This document shows positions 39,701-48,998 of a stretch of 64,000 nucleotides of DNA, piece by piece (the first letter of the stretch is position 1; the number at the start of each line of letters is the position of its first letter). A model generated the notes under the pieces. That model searched no databases. It was not told the DNA's origin and was given only the letters and a program-made list of their open reading frames with translations. The stretch spans positions 1 to 64,000 of the forward strand of contig CAIOSP010000054.1 of assembly GCA_903861005.1 (NCBI GenBank), read 5' to 3'. Made by a program: the position numbers and the translations under genes. Source of the DNA: an uncultured Pseudomonadota bacterium (GTDB lineage: Bacteria; Myxococcota_A; UBA796; GCA-2862545).

Positions 39701-42093
39701 CCTCGCTCGCGTTCGACACCATCTTCGCGGAGGGTCAGCGCCGCTACGTCGAGTCGCTGTCGACCTACGCGCGGCGCTTCCTCGGTCGCCTGGATCGCGC
39801 GGCGCTCGATCGCATCGAGGGTCTGCAGCCCGCGATCGCGATCGACCAGAAGTCCGCGTCGCACAACCCGCGCTCCACGGTCGCCACGGTGACCGAGATC
39901 CACGACGTGCTGCGCATCCTGTACGCGCGCATCGGCGTGCCGCACTGCCACCTGTGTGACCGCGCGCTGCTCGCGTCGAGCCCGGGGCAGGTCGCGTCGC
40001 GGCTGGCGAACGCGCGGCCGGGCGCGGGCTGGCTCGCGGCGCGCTTGGTGCCCGACGAAGATCCGGACGAGCGCCTGGGCCTGCTGGTGCGCGACGGCTG
40101 GCAGCGCCTGCTGCTGGCGGGCAAGGGCGGCACGTTCACCGAGCTGCAGCTCGACGACAAGAAGGCGAAGAAGGAGCTGTCCAAGGGCGCGCTGCTCGTG
40201 CTCGACCGCTTCGATCCGGCCACGTCGGAGCTCACGCGCGTCGCTGAGGCCGCGCGCACCGCGTACCACCTGGGCCACGGCCACGTGCAGTTCGTCCCGC
40301 GCGCGGGCGGCGATGTGCTGCGCTTCACGGAAGGTCTGGTGTGCCCGACGCACGGCCCGGTGCTGCCAGAGCTGACGCCGCGCCACTTCTCGTTCAACAG
40401 CCGACTCGGCATGTGCGGCATCTGTGACGGCCTGGGCGTGGTCGAGCGTTTGGTGCTCAAGACGCCGACCATCGTGACCTGCCCCCGCTGCGACGGCGCG
40501 CGCCTCAAGCCCGAGGTGTTGGCGGTCACGCTGGGCGGTCGCAACATCCACGAGCTGTCGACGCTCACCGTGGACGAGGCGCACCTGGAGGTCGACGGCT
40601 GGGACCTGCACGGCGAGGCGGCGACGATCGCCGCGCGCCCGCGTCAGGAGCTGGCGCGCCGCCTGCGCTTCTTGATCGACGTGGGCCTGGGCTACCTCTC
40701 GCTCGACCGCGCCGCGGACTCGCTGTCCGGCGGCGAGAGCCAGCGCATCCGCCTGGCGAGCCAGCTCGGCAGCCAGCTCACGGGCGTCACGTACGTGCTC
40801 GACGAGCCGACGGTTGGCCTGCACCCGCGCGACACCGATCGCCTGCTCAAGTCGCTCGAGGGCCTGCGCGACTTGGGCAACACGGTGGTCGTCGTCGAGC
40901 ACGACCCGGAGACCATCGCGCGCGCGGACCACGTGATCGATCTCGGCCCCGAGGCCGGTCGTCACGGCGGGAACGTGGTCGCGTTCGGCACGCCCTACGA
41001 GATCATGCAAAACCCCGCGTCGGTCACCGGCCCGTGGCTGTCGGGCGCCGCGTTCATCCCCACGCCCAACACGCGCCGCAAGGGCGACGGCGGCGTGACG
41101 CTGATCAAGCCGCGCCTGCACAACCTGTCGATGGACAAGGTGCGCTTCCCGCTGGGCGCGTGGACGGCGGTCACCGGCGTCAGCGGCTCGGGCAAGTCGT
41201 CCCTGGTGATGGACACGCTCGCGCCCGCGCTGCGCGAGAGCCTGGGTCAGGACGTCGAGGTCGGCGAGCACAAGGACCTGTTCATCGAGGGCTCCTTCGA
41301 CGGCGTCGTGATCGTCGACCAGCGCCCGATCGGCGTGTCACCGCGCTCCACGCCCGCCACCTACGGCGGGACGATGGACAAGATCCGCGCGCTGTTCGCG
41401 GAGTCGCTGGGCGCGCGCGAGCGTGGCTGGACCGCGTCGCGCTTCTCGTTCAACGCCCAGGGCGGTCGCTGCTCGCACTGCGAGGGCCGCGGCGCGATCC
41501 TGATCGAGATGCACTTCCTGCCCGACGTGTGGGTGGAGTGTCCCGAGTGTCACGGCCGCCGCTTTGATCGCGAGACGCTCGCGGTGCGCTGGGGCGGTCA
41601 CTCCATCGCCGACGTGCTCAACATGCGGGCGGATGAAGCGCGCGATCTGTTCGTCGCGCACCGCGCGCTCAAGCGCTCGCTCGACGCGTTGTGCGACGTG
41701 GGCCTGGGCTATTTGACGCTCGGCCAGCCCGCGACCACGCTGTCGGGCGGCGAGGCGCAGCGCGTGAAGTTGGCGACCGAGCTGATCGCGCGGAGCGGCA
41801 AGAAAGTCTACGTTCTGGACGAGCCGACCACCGGACTTCACCTGAATGACGTGGCTAAGCTCGTCGGCGTGCTACACCGCCTCGTAGACGCAGGACACAC
41901 CGTGATCACGATCGAGCACAACCTAGATGTGATCCTGCAAGCGGATCTGGTGATCGAGCTAGGCCCGGAGGGCGGCGCCGGCGGCGGCAAGCTGCTCGCG
42001 CAGGGTACGCCCGCGCAGATCCAGTCCAAGAAGACGGCCACCGGACTCGCGCTCGCCGCGCGCGCGGAGCGTCTCTCGGAGACGCGCTCGTGA
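36730..42093 (+). CDS. uvrA: double-length UvrA excinuclease subunit
   Basis: At 1787 residues this is about twice the usual UvrA (roughly 940). Two complete UvrA units lie in tandem (about 1-940 and 955-1787). Walker A loops SGSGKSS/T occur near 34, 633, 983 and 1482, and LSGGE signatures near 483, 820, 1332 and 1671; each is followed by LDEP Walker B. Several CxxC zinc motifs are present (for example [32 protein letters not shown]). UvrA finds bulky DNA lesions with UvrB. Family knowledge: chlamydial UvrA is of the same double length. It overlaps the next zinc-finger gene by 4 bases (GTGA). A normal-length second uvrA could exist elsewhere. Confidence 0.93.
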   Translation: MADPTHIVVRNARTHNLRGIDVDVPRHALVVFTGVSGSGKSSLVFDTIHLEGQRRFMESLSSYARQFLGQMERPEVDSVEGVSPTVSIDQKTVNRNPRSTVGTTTEIFDHLRLLWARLGTPHCPICDTPVSRLGAGQIVDEIMTRGAGHRVSILAPVVRERKGEYRKEMTDLARDGWVRARVDGEMIRLDEPPELDRYKKHTIEVVVDRLTPTAADRGRLAEAVETALRMGERAVTVLTDEEDARTYGTERACVNHPEQTIPELEPRLFSFNSPQGACPTCDGLGLLAAFEPDRMVDSRKPIRDAVLVFNADGKIPFGSLTVDTLVAIAKALGADLKAPVSSWTAAQRHKLLHGDENILWRSETRDGRQRQREWAGLIPMMDQIWHYTKFPGLEKYRTEAPCPDCHGARLSPIARAVRFRGLAIHEVSGMTVRDAHALFEGIGLEGDERLIGALLLQEIRARLTFLSEVGLDYLSLSRSAATLSGGESQRIRLASQVGSGLQGVTYVLDEPSIGLHPRDNQRLLHAIRRLRDRGNSVLVVEHDAETILAADWVVDIGPGAGREGGHLVASGPPSRVMRGPGLTAEYLRGERFIALRAERRVSDGRELVVRGARIHNLKDVTLRLPLGIMSVITGVSGSGKSSLAFGVLEPSLVSMLEGGTPIDCDAVEGVEHLGSLVRINQRPIGRTPRSNPATYTGAMDLIRDLFAATQEARVRGYTKSQFSFNVPGGRCESCEGAGVRTIEMQFLPDVEVPCETCGGRRFSREILDITWKGRSVTEILELTIGEALEVFAGVPKLKRILQTLVDVGLDYVALGQSSTTLSGGEAQRIKLASELHKPSRGHTLYLLDEPTTGLHWQDVDRLLHALDRLVDAGNTVVIVEHHTDVIKRADWIVDLGPEGGDAGGRILAEGTPEQIARQDSATGHALAALPELGGVAPIVADAPLVYDGAREGTPTAIVLEGARQHNLQSVDVRIPHGKLTVITGPSGSGKTSLAFDTIFAEGQRRYVESLSTYARRFLGRLDRAALDRIEGLQPAIAIDQKSASHNPRSTVATVTEIHDVLRILYARIGVPHCHLCDRALLASSPGQVASRLANARPGAGWLAARLVPDEDPDERLGLLVRDGWQRLLLAGKGGTFTELQLDDKKAKKELSKGALLVLDRFDPATSELTRVAEAARTAYHLGHGHVQFVPRAGGDVLRFTEGLVCPTHGPVLPELTPRHFSFNSRLGMCGICDGLGVVERLVLKTPTIVTCPRCDGARLKPEVLAVTLGGRNIHELSTLTVDEAHLEVDGWDLHGEAATIAARPRQELARRLRFLIDVGLGYLSLDRAADSLSGGESQRIRLASQLGSQLTGVTYVLDEPTVGLHPRDTDRLLKSLEGLRDLGNTVVVVEHDPETIARADHVIDLGPEAGRHGGNVVAFGTPYEIMQNPASVTGPWLSGAAFIPTPNTRRKGDGGVTLIKPRLHNLSMDKVRFPLGAWTAVTGVSGSGKSSLVMDTLAPALRESLGQDVEVGEHKDLFIEGSFDGVVIVDQRPIGVSPRSTPATYGGTMDKIRALFAESLGARERGWTASRFSFNAQGGRCSHCEGRGAILIEMHFLPDVWVECPECHGRRFDRETLAVRWGGHSIADVLNMRADEARDLFVAHRALKRSLDALCDVGLGYLTLGQPATTLSGGEAQRVKLATELIARSGKKVYVLDEPTTGLHLNDVAKLVGVLHRLVDAGHTVITIEHNLDVILQADLVIELGPEGGAGGGKLLAQGTPAQIQSKKTATGLALAARAERLSETRS

Positions 42094-42344
42094 CGCACCT
42101 CGCGGCTGAGGAGCTGGAGTCGCTGCGCGTTCGCCTGGTCGCGCGAACCGATCCGCGCGCGGTCGCCGCGCTGATCCGCCTGCGCAAGGACGAGTTCGGC
42201 CTGTGCGTGCGCTGCGGCGAAGAGCTCGAGTTCGCCATGCTCGACGCCGCGCCGGATCTGGTGCTGTGCACGGACTGCGACGAAGAGGCGCGCAAGGCTC
42301 GCGAGTCGTCTCGTCACGGCATCTGCGGCATGAAGCAGCCGTAG
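42090..42344 (+). CDS. DksA/TraR-like C4 zinc-finger small protein
   Basis: This 84-residue protein has four Cys in the DksA-type arrangement: Cys39 and Cys42 (CVRCGEEL), Cys60 and Cys63 (CTDCDEE), with helices before and after. GTG 42090 overlaps the UvrA stop. DksA relatives bind the RNA polymerase secondary channel; TraR-like short forms act without ppGpp. Whether this one does so is unknown, since its coiled-coil is shorter. Coupling to UvrA is unusual and suggests linked expression with repair. Confidence 0.72.
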   Translation: MTHLAAEELESLRVRLVARTDPRAVAALIRLRKDEFGLCVRCGEELEFAMLDAAPDLVLCTDCDEEARKARESSRHGICGMKQP

Positions 42345-42367
42345 CGTCGCGCGCGGGACGCGGGGAC

Positions 42368-43447
42368 CTACTCGGGCGTCGCGGTCGCCGGCGGGATCAA
42401 ACCCGCGCCGATCAACGTGTCGGCCAGCAGCGTGGCGACGCGCGCGTTGACCTCGGGCGACCAGTGCACGCCGGCGGTGAGCGGCTCGTGCGCGTCGTAC
42501 GCCGCGTGGACGGCGGGTGACGCGTCCACGCAGATCACCGACGTGTCCGCGCACCACGCCTGATAGGTCGCCATGTCCTGGTGCAGCTCACCGGCCGGTC
42601 CGATCGACGCGGTGACGGGCATTTGCAGCACCACCAAGCGGCCGCCCGAGGCGGTGACGTCGGCGTGCAGGCGCTGGAAGAGCGCGCCCGCCAGCTCCGC
42701 GGAGAACTTCCCTTCGTGGCGTCCGGCGTAGGTCTCGCGGAGCACTGGCAGCATCTCCAGCGCGCGCGAGCTCGGCGCGGCGGCGACGGCCTCGGCGGGC
42801 GCGGGCGTCGGCTGGCCATGGATGACGAGCTGGCCGCCGTCCAGCGTGAACCACGGCTTGGCCCACGCGTCCCACGAGAGCGAGATCCGCAGCAGCAGCG
42901 GGTCGGACTTGCCGAGGATGACGAGCGCCGGGCGCTCCTTCGCGCCGTCGCGTTCGAAGTGGAGCACGGCCTGGTCGAGCCCGTAGCCGTGCACGCCGCC
43001 GTTCACGACGTTGGCCGCGGTGCGCGCCTGCAGGCCCCAGGCCCAGGACTGCGGGTCGTGGACCTCCAGCCCCAGCGTGAACGAGTCGCCGAGCAGCCAC
43101 ACGTTGGGCGCGTCGGGCGCGATCGCGCGGTCGGGTGGGCGGGTGAGGCGGTGGCGGTCCGCGTCCGTCGTCAGGCCGTCGACCGTGTTGTGCACGTTGG
43201 CCTGCAGCACCCAGCCCAGTTCGGGGTCCGGGTCGACGTCGCCGATGTGGATGCGGCCGTGGTCGCCCAGGCGTCGGGCCGCCTCGATCGACACCAGCTT
43301 GCGCGCCTCCGGCCCGCCGTTGTTCAGCCGGTAGTGCGCCGCGGGGGACGCGAGCAGCGCGCGGGCCGCCAGCTCCAAGGTGCCCGCGAACAGGACCGCG
43401 CTCACCCCGAGGCCGAGCGCGACGCGGGTCGGCTTGCTGAACGCCAC
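42368..43447 (-). CDS. membrane-anchored SGNH-like hydrolase
   Basis: This 359-residue protein is read from GTG 43447 (GGGAGG 6 bases upstream). A single N-terminal transmembrane helix (VALGLGVSAVLFAGTLELAA) is followed by an SGNH/GDSL fold: GDSFT with Ser122 as likely nucleophile, NGGVHGYGLDQ, and HWSPEVN near the C-terminus giving the catalytic His. Such proteins act as acetyl or acyl esterases on polysaccharides or as AlgX/J-like acetyltransferase helpers. The motif order fits but the Asn/Gly blocks are weak, so activity is likely yet unproven. Confidence 0.7.
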   Translation of the reverse strand: MAFSKPTRVALGLGVSAVLFAGTLELAARALLASPAAHYRLNNGGPEARKLVSIEAARRLGDHGRIHIGDVDPDPELGWVLQANVHNTVDGLTTDADRHRLTRPPDRAIAPDAPNVWLLGDSFTLGLEVHDPQSWAWGLQARTAANVVNGGVHGYGLDQAVLHFERDGAKERPALVILGKSDPLLLRISLSWDAWAKPWFTLDGGQLVIHGQPTPAPAEAVAAAPSSRALEMLPVLRETYAGRHEGKFSAELAGALFQRLHADVTASGGRLVVLQMPVTASIGPAGELHQDMATYQAWCADTSVICVDASPAVHAAYDAHEPLTAGVHWSPEVNARVATLLADTLIGAGLIPPATATPE

Positions 43448-43555
43448 GATGTGCCTCCCGAGCGCGGACGGTGCGGGTGTCCGTGGGTCGGGGAATAACC
43501 GGCGCCTCCGCGCGTGGCGCACCGCCGCGCGGTCGGCCCGGTTACGCCCCGGCGA

Positions 43556-44416
43556 TCACTCGATCTTGAGGTTCGAGAGGTTGGCGATCTTGAGCGGCAC
43601 GTCGCCGAACGGCGTGGCGACGTTCATGTTCGCGTCCAGGCCGACGTCCATCTTCCCGTGGTTGGTGATGGCGCTGACGATGGTGGCGCCCGCCGCGAGC
43701 AGGTCGATGTCGATGGGGATGGTGACCTTCTCGGTGGTGCCCGCAGGCACGTCGGCGAGCGAGTGGACCATGCCCTTCACCAGGCTCTTGCCGCCCAGCT
43801 TGAACGCGTAGTCGAACTCCAGGAACTTCATCACCGACGCCTGCTCGTGGCTGACGGTGAGGTCGAGCGCGAATTTGGCGGTGTGGCCAAGCAGGTCGAG
43901 CTTGTCGACGCGCAGCTTGGCGATCTGGAACTTGGGGATGCGCAGCACGGGGAAGTCGCCGTGGCTCTGGTAGGGCAGCTTGATCTCGCCGAGCGGCGTG
44001 TCAAAACCCATCTTGCCGTGCAGGGCGAACGGCACGGTGTCCTTGCCGGTGAGGCCCGCGATGGCGGCGATGAGGTCCTTGAACACTGCCGTCACCGGGA
44101 TGCGCAGCTTGGACCCGGCGTTGGGCTCCAGAGTGAAGCCCTTCTTGTTGTCGCCCTTCAGGAAGCTGTTGTCGGCCAGGTCCAGGTTCCAGGAGAACGA
44201 GCCCAGCGGGATCTTGATCGGCACGTTGTTGTGCACGTCGAATACAAAGACCGTGTCGATCTTCTCGAAGCTCAGGTCCTTCACGTTGAACTTGTCGAAC
44301 TTGACCGTCGGCAGGTACTTCTCGATGCCGCCCAGACCGGGGATGCCGCCGCCCTTGGCGCAGCTGGCCAGGGCAAGAGTCGTGAGCGCGGCGAGGGCGT
44401 ACGTGCGGGTCTTCAT
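43556..44416 (-). CDS. LEA14/WHy-domain-like lipoprotein
   Basis: This 286-residue lipoprotein has signal MKTRTYALAALTTLALASC. Two repeats resembling the LEA type-2/WHy domain follow (FNVKDLSFEKIDTVFVFDV with NNVPIKIPLGSF; then VDKLDLLGHTAKFALDL with the later AGTTEKVTIPIDID). The domain forms an immunoglobulin-like fold and is found in desiccation and lipid-binding lipoproteins. The function here is not known. It is the upstream member of two adjacent minus-strand genes. Confidence 0.75.
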   Translation of the reverse strand: MKTRTYALAALTTLALASCAKGGGIPGLGGIEKYLPTVKFDKFNVKDLSFEKIDTVFVFDVHNNVPIKIPLGSFSWNLDLADNSFLKGDNKKGFTLEPNAGSKLRIPVTAVFKDLIAAIAGLTGKDTVPFALHGKMGFDTPLGEIKLPYQSHGDFPVLRIPKFQIAKLRVDKLDLLGHTAKFALDLTVSHEQASVMKFLEFDYAFKLGGKSLVKGMVHSLADVPAGTTEKVTIPIDIDLLAAGATIVSAITNHGKMDVGLDANMNVATPFGDVPLKIANLSNLKIE

Positions 44417-45066
44417 CGAGGGCTCCGGGGGCGGCTGCGCATTCTAGCGCGTTGGCAACCCGCGAGCGCAGCGGGGTCATCCGGGCGAGGTGCGGGCTTA
44501 CCAGCGGATGGGCCCCCAGGGGCGCGCGGAGCTGGGCCTCGCGCGCGCGGCCGGAGGCGGCCAACCTGGTCGGGATCCGGGCCACCCCGCGGACGTGCTC
44601 GACCACTTGGTTTGAAGGGGCGGTGCCTCTGCGTCGATGTGGTCGACGACGTCGCGAACAAGGTCCGGACCTTGGCATCGACGAGCTGTTGGACCCAATG
44701 TCCGTCAAAGCGGAGTAAGCTCACATCTGCTTCTGGACCCATGTCGCGAGCACCCTGTTGCCTTCCGACTCAGGCCTTGGAGCGTCAACGCGAACGCCCC
44801 CAGCTCGGGCATCTGGGGCAGGGCGGGGAAGGACGCACCGAGGATCACGAGTGGTGCATGCCGCGCTGGCGCCGTGGCCGCTGCGGCGATTCGATGGCGC
44901 CGCGGACGGGCTTGGGTGGGGCGCTCACCGGCGCGTGATTTCGGGCTCGCCGCGGCGGACTGTCTTGGGTCCTCCTCGGGAAGTGGGGGAGGGGATCTTG
45001 AGTCGCCTGCGCTCGCGCGCGTGGTGCGAACGGCACAGGCTTCGGTGTGCCGGCACGTGCCCCCGC
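44417..45066. other. 650-base spacer with no supported gene
   Basis: No open frame here has a good ribosome binding site and a protein-like composition. One minus-strand frame near 44600-44740 begins MGPEADVSLLRFDGHWVQQL and could be the remnant of a longer gene, but it soon becomes Arg/Pro-rich. It may hold the promoter for the LEA14-like gene (minus). Codon usage does not suggest coding elsewhere. Confidence 0.45.
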
Positions 45067-46092
45067 CTACGCCGCGCCGACCGTCTCCCACACTTCGGCG
45101 ACCCTGTCGCGGAAGGCGTCGTCGACCCCGGCGACCTCGTCCCGCCGCGTGTCGCCAAGCTCCGCGTCCCGCAGGTCGGCGCCGCCACCGATCAGCGCAT
45201 CGACAAGCAGCGCCGAGGACACGCCCTCCGGATCGCCCAACAGGTGATGGAGATAGGACAGGTTCCCCAGCACGTAAGGGTCGTCCGGGCATCGACGCAT
45301 CGCGTCGTCCAGCTCCGCACGGGCCGCGGTGAGGTGATCGCGACGTGTGCGCTCGTCGGACCAGGCCCGCTTGGCGCGAATCAGGCTGCGGAACCCGAGG
45401 CTGTTGCGTGCGCGCCCGACGGCCTTGCGAAAGGGCTCGTCGGGCGCGGCCTCGTAGCGCGACGCCACCTCTTCGAAGACCTCGTCGGCCTCGTCCTCGC
45501 GACCGCACAGATCGAGCAGGTTGCCGCGACCGAATATGGCGCCTGCCACGAGGTGCTGGAGCTCCGCTTCGTCCGCGGTCCCGTAGCGGGACTCGACCTC
45601 GGCCAGCGCGGCGAGCGCGTCGTCGGCGCGTCCGAGCGCGTACAGGGCGCCCGCCTGTCTGGAGAGCGACTCGGCGATCCAGCGCCGGTGCCACAGGTCT
45701 CCGCTCCCGTCGAAGCGCGCGATCACCTCGCGAAGCGGCGCCAGCGCCTCCCCGTGCCGGTGCGCGACCGCGAGGTGCCGAGCCCGCGCCAGCAGGGCCA
45801 TGGCGACCTGCCGACGGAGGTGCACGCCCTGCGAGTCCCCGAAGCGTGCCACGATCTCGACCAGCGGGTCCTCCGTCTGGTCGATCCGACCGGCCATGGC
45901 GAGCACCGCGGCCCTGTTGAACAACGCCATCGCGACCCGCTCGTGCAACTGGGGATCCGGCGACTCCCCGAAGCGTGCGACGACCTCCGCGAACCGTGCG
46001 AGCGCCTCCGCGCCGCGGCCGGCGGCACCGTGATCTGCGCCTTCGGCGAGCAGCTGCGTGGCGATCTCAAGCTCGGTCAAATCACACCCCAC
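45067..46092 (-). CDS. TPR-repeat protein
   Basis: This 341-residue protein is made of repeated helix pairs of about 34-50 residues with the pattern ...RFGES...LHERVAMALFNRAAVLAMAGR..., ...LHRRQ...-like HLRRQVAMALLARARHLAVA, and later HLVAGAIFGRGNLLDLCGRE. It is a tetratricopeptide-type scaffold. Read from GTG 46092 with GGGAAG upstream; no signal peptide. Several myxobacterial proteins of this type accompany kinases, but none is adjacent. No partner can be named. Confidence 0.78.
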   Translation of the reverse strand: MGCDLTELEIATQLLAEGADHGAAGRGAEALARFAEVVARFGESPDPQLHERVAMALFNRAAVLAMAGRIDQTEDPLVEIVARFGDSQGVHLRRQVAMALLARARHLAVAHRHGEALAPLREVIARFDGSGDLWHRRWIAESLSRQAGALYALGRADDALAALAEVESRYGTADEAELQHLVAGAIFGRGNLLDLCGREDEADEVFEEVASRYEAAPDEPFRKAVGRARNSLGFRSLIRAKRAWSDERTRRDHLTAARAELDDAMRRCPDDPYVLGNLSYLHHLLGDPEGVSSALLVDALIGGGADLRDAELGDTRRDEVAGVDDAFRDRVAEVWETVGAA

Positions 46093-46149
46093 GCTGCTTC
46101 CCTATACCCATGCCGACGCGCGTCACAGGAACGTGTTTGGGGACGACCG

Positions 46150-48099
46150 TCAGGGCGAGGCATGCCCGGTCAGCACTGCCCGGAACTGCGCGTCGTCGGC
46201 CAGCAGGCGCTCGATCACCCAGCGCGAGCCATCGACGTTGAAGTGGTCGGTGTCGCGAAACAGCAGGACGCCGTCGTGGGTCATGTCGCAGCTCGCGTCG
46301 TCACAGAAGTAGTGCGCGATGTGCCGAAGCCGGGCACCGGGGACCAGCGCGACCGCGGACTCCAGCGCGGGCTCGAACTGCGCGAAGCGATCCCAGAAGC
46401 GGCGTGAATTCATCGAGCACTCCGCAGGAACCAGCCACGAGGTCACGTGCTTGCAGCGGAAGGCATCGAATGGAAAGTCCGGCCGATCATCGAGCACGAA
46501 CACCGTCTTCCCCGATGTCGTGAGCGCGGCGAGGGTGTCCGCGATTCCATAGACAGGCACGCCGTGATCGCTCCAGTGCGCGTTGACGATCACGGTCCGG
46601 ATGGAGGTGCTCGACACCACCTGATCCAGGATGGGCGCGAAGTCGGGGTTCGTGCGCACGGGGATGCCGCCTGCGATGTACGCGACCACGTTCTGCTCCG
46701 GCAGCGCCTCGGCGAGGCCGACGAACAGGTCCTCCGCGTGGCTGTCGCCGAGCACCGCGATCGTCACCGCCGCGTCGCCCTTCGACTGCGGGCAGCGCAA
46801 CATCCCTTCCCAGCGCATCGCGTGATCCCGCATCTGGGGCGGCGTGCACGGCGCGAAGTGCTGGCTGACGTAGCTGTGGTAGGCGAGCTGTCCGATGTCC
46901 CCCGCATGGACGGCGGCGACGTCGCGCCCGTCGACTTGCGGAAGCCAGTACACCTGGGAGACGACCAGCAGCGTCGTCGCGAGCGCCAGCGTGGGTCCGA
47001 GGACGATCCCCACCAGCCGCGCGAGGCGCGCCCCCGTCAGCCCGCGTGCCTCGCGCACGGGCCGCTCCACCCACGCGTACGACGCGATCGCAGGTGCTGC
47101 GGACAGCAGCGCCGCCACCCACGGCGCGCGGGGTGCGTCGGGCCACAGCGTCGTCGCGAACACGATGAGCGGCCAGTGCCACAGGTAGATCGCGTAGGAC
47201 ACGTCGCCAGTCGCCACAAGCAACGGCGCTCCGACCACGCGCGCGATCACCGACCGCTCGTCCGTAGCGCCGACCATCACCAGCGCGGTGCCCACGACCG
47301 GCAGCAGCGTCCACGTGCCCGGCGACGGGGTCGCGCTGGTGATGCACCACGGAGCGGCGGCCAGCATCACCAGGCCGATCGCGCCCAGGTAGGGCTCGGC
47401 CCGGCGAAGCCTCATGGTGGACAGCGCCACGAGCGCCCCCACCGCAAACTCCCACGCACGAACCGGCGCCGCATAGAAGCCGTTCAGGCCCACGATCTCA
47501 GGGCTCGGCCCCGTGAACGTCCCGAGCACGGTGAGGCCGAACGACACTAGGCCGCCCGCGCCGACCACCACGATCGGCAGCCAAGCGCGCCCCTTGCCCC
47601 GTCCGAACGACCACGCCGCCGCGAGCGCCAGCGGAAACACCAGGTAGAACTGCTCCTCCACCGAGAGTGACCATGTGTGGAGCAGCGGGTTCGTCGCGGC
47701 GGGCGGGTCGAAGTACGTACCGGTCGACCTGGCGATCACGACGTTCGCGCTGAGCAGCATCGCGCCGATCGCCGTTCGTGCGACCGTCTGCTGCGGGCCC
47801 AACGGTGAGAGCAGAAACACCGACGCCAGCACGACCGTCGACACCATCAGGGCCAGCGCCGGCCCGAGTCGCTGGAAGCGGCGCGCGTAGAAGGCGCCGA
47901 GGCGGACACCGCCCGTCGCCGCGGACTCACGACGCAGCATCGCGGTGATCACGAAGCCCGAGATCACGAAGAAGACATCGACGCCGACGAACCCGCCGGG
48001 GATGGGCAGGCCTGCGTGGTACGCCACGACCATGAGCACGGCGATCGCCCGCAGGCCCTGGATGTCGTCGCGCCGCGTCGTCGGGGGCGGACCGCCCAT
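46150..48099 (-). CDS. acyltransferase-3/SGNH fusion membrane protein
   Basis: This 649-residue protein has a ten-helix acyltransferase-3 domain (residues about 8-390; DIQGLRAIAVLMVVAYHAG with catalytic His; RRFQRLGPAL; HTWSLSVEEQFYLVFPL) and a C-terminal SGNH domain (about 440-645; VLGDSHAEDL, then DTDHFNVDGSRW with catalytic Asp/His). This OafA/OatA-like fusion O-acetylates polysaccharide such as O-antigen or peptidoglycan at the outer side of the inner membrane. ATG 48099 fits with a GGGGGAA site. It is probably a modifier of surface glycan. Confidence 0.88.
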   Translation of the reverse strand: MGGPPPTTRRDDIQGLRAIAVLMVVAYHAGLPIPGGFVGVDVFFVISGFVITAMLRRESAATGGVRLGAFYARRFQRLGPALALMVSTVVLASVFLLSPLGPQQTVARTAIGAMLLSANVVIARSTGTYFDPPAATNPLLHTWSLSVEEQFYLVFPLALAAAWSFGRGKGRAWLPIVVVGAGGLVSFGLTVLGTFTGPSPEIVGLNGFYAAPVRAWEFAVGALVALSTMRLRRAEPYLGAIGLVMLAAAPWCITSATPSPGTWTLLPVVGTALVMVGATDERSVIARVVGAPLLVATGDVSYAIYLWHWPLIVFATTLWPDAPRAPWVAALLSAAPAIASYAWVERPVREARGLTGARLARLVGIVLGPTLALATTLLVVSQVYWLPQVDGRDVAAVHAGDIGQLAYHSYVSQHFAPCTPPQMRDHAMRWEGMLRCPQSKGDAAVTIAVLGDSHAEDLFVGLAEALPEQNVVAYIAGGIPVRTNPDFAPILDQVVSSTSIRTVIVNAHWSDHGVPVYGIADTLAALTTSGKTVFVLDDRPDFPFDAFRCKHVTSWLVPAECSMNSRRFWDRFAQFEPALESAVALVPGARLRHIAHYFCDDASCDMTHDGVLLFRDTDHFNVDGSRWVIERLLADDAQFRAVLTGHASP

Positions 48100-48223
48100 G
48101 ACGTTCCCCCTCGTCGCGCCGAAGCTAGCACATCGTCGCCCCGCACCATGCGCGCGTCGCGCCCGCCCGCGTCGGCAAGGGGCGGGGGTGGAGGCGTCTG
48201 AACGGTGGACGAGCCGGCACGCC

Positions 48224-48236
48224 GGGGGGGGGGGGG
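48224..48236. repeat. 13-base G homopolymer
   Basis: A run of 13 G residues lies in the spacer between the divergent acyltransferase and the decayed ATPase gene, about 125 bases upstream of the acyltransferase start. Such tracts can slip during replication, but runs of this length are also error-prone in sequencing. Confidence 0.85.
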
Positions 48237-48376
48237 CGGCGCGTGGTAGACGCTTCAGAAGGGTAGGTAGGAGCTTGAGATGCGCTGTGCTTAGCGCTCG
48301 TCCTCCAGCACGCGCGCGGGCCGGGGAGGCGGGGGGAGGAAATTGTTTTGCCTGTGCTCGAGGCGGTGTCGGGGGC

Positions 48377-48888
48377 GTGTCGCACGTCACGGCCAAGTCG
48401 TGGCTCTCAGTCCTGGAGACGAGCTTCCTCGTCCACCGCGTCGCGCCTTGGCACCACAACACGCGGAAGCGTCTGGTGAAGACGCCCAAGCTGCACTTCC
48501 TGGACACTGGGGTGGCGTGCTTCCTGCTCGGTATCCGAACGCCGGAGGAGCTCAACCTCCACCCGACGCGGTCTTCGAGAGCTGGGTGGTCGCGGAGGCG
48601 TACAAGGCCCACGTCCACGCTGGGCTGGTGCCGCAGCTCTACCACCTGCGCGAGACGCGCGGCGCCAAGGTGGACCTGGTGGTGGAGCGCGGCGTGGAGC
48701 GCTTGCTGGTGGAGGTGAGGTCGGGCGCCACCGTCGCCTCCGACGCGCTCGGCGGCGTGCGTGCGGCCCTCGCGGACGGTGTGGGCACCAAGGCCCGCCT
48801 CGTGTACGGAGGTCACGACGCGGGCGTGCGCTCGGGTGTGGAGCTGTGGCCGTGGGCGGCCTTGAATGACGCGGCCTGGGTGGGCTGA
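48377..48888 (+). pseudogene. remnant of a DUF4143-type ATPase gene
   Basis: From 48377 the frame reads VSHVTAKSWLSVLETSFLV and KLHFLDTGVACFLLGIRTPEEL, the C-terminal DUF4143 part of AAA ATPases of unknown role. At about 48570 (coding HPTR) the frame breaks, and continuation FESWVVAEAYKAHVHAGL, then DLVVERGVERLLVEVRSG, is in another frame. The N-terminal AAA domain with Walker motifs is missing entirely. So this is a truncated, frameshifted remnant; a sequencing error could explain the frameshift but not the missing ATPase domain. Confidence 0.78.
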
Positions 48889-48998
48889 TCGCTCGGCCAG
48901 CACGCTCGCCAACACGGCCGCGTCGCGCGCTGGTCGAGCCCATCGCGGGCCTTGTGCCCGGAGAGGCGTTACTGCGCGGGGCTTAGCTGGAGCGCTGG

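Noticed and set aside
37069-41271. A 1400-codon open frame on the minus strand opposite uvrA
   Set aside because: It is antisense to a gene with unmistakable motifs, and is Arg/Ala/Val/His-rich with no domain. Such frames are a by-product of GC-rich codon use.
44600-44742. Minus-strand fragment MGPEADVSLLRFDGHWVQQL as a gene
   Set aside because: The start looks protein-like but the frame soon turns low-complexity; it may be a relic, but no homology can be claimed.
44758-46407. A 549-codon plus-strand frame opposite the TPR gene
   Set aside because: Antisense to a clear TPR repeat protein and spans two genes; no motif of its own.
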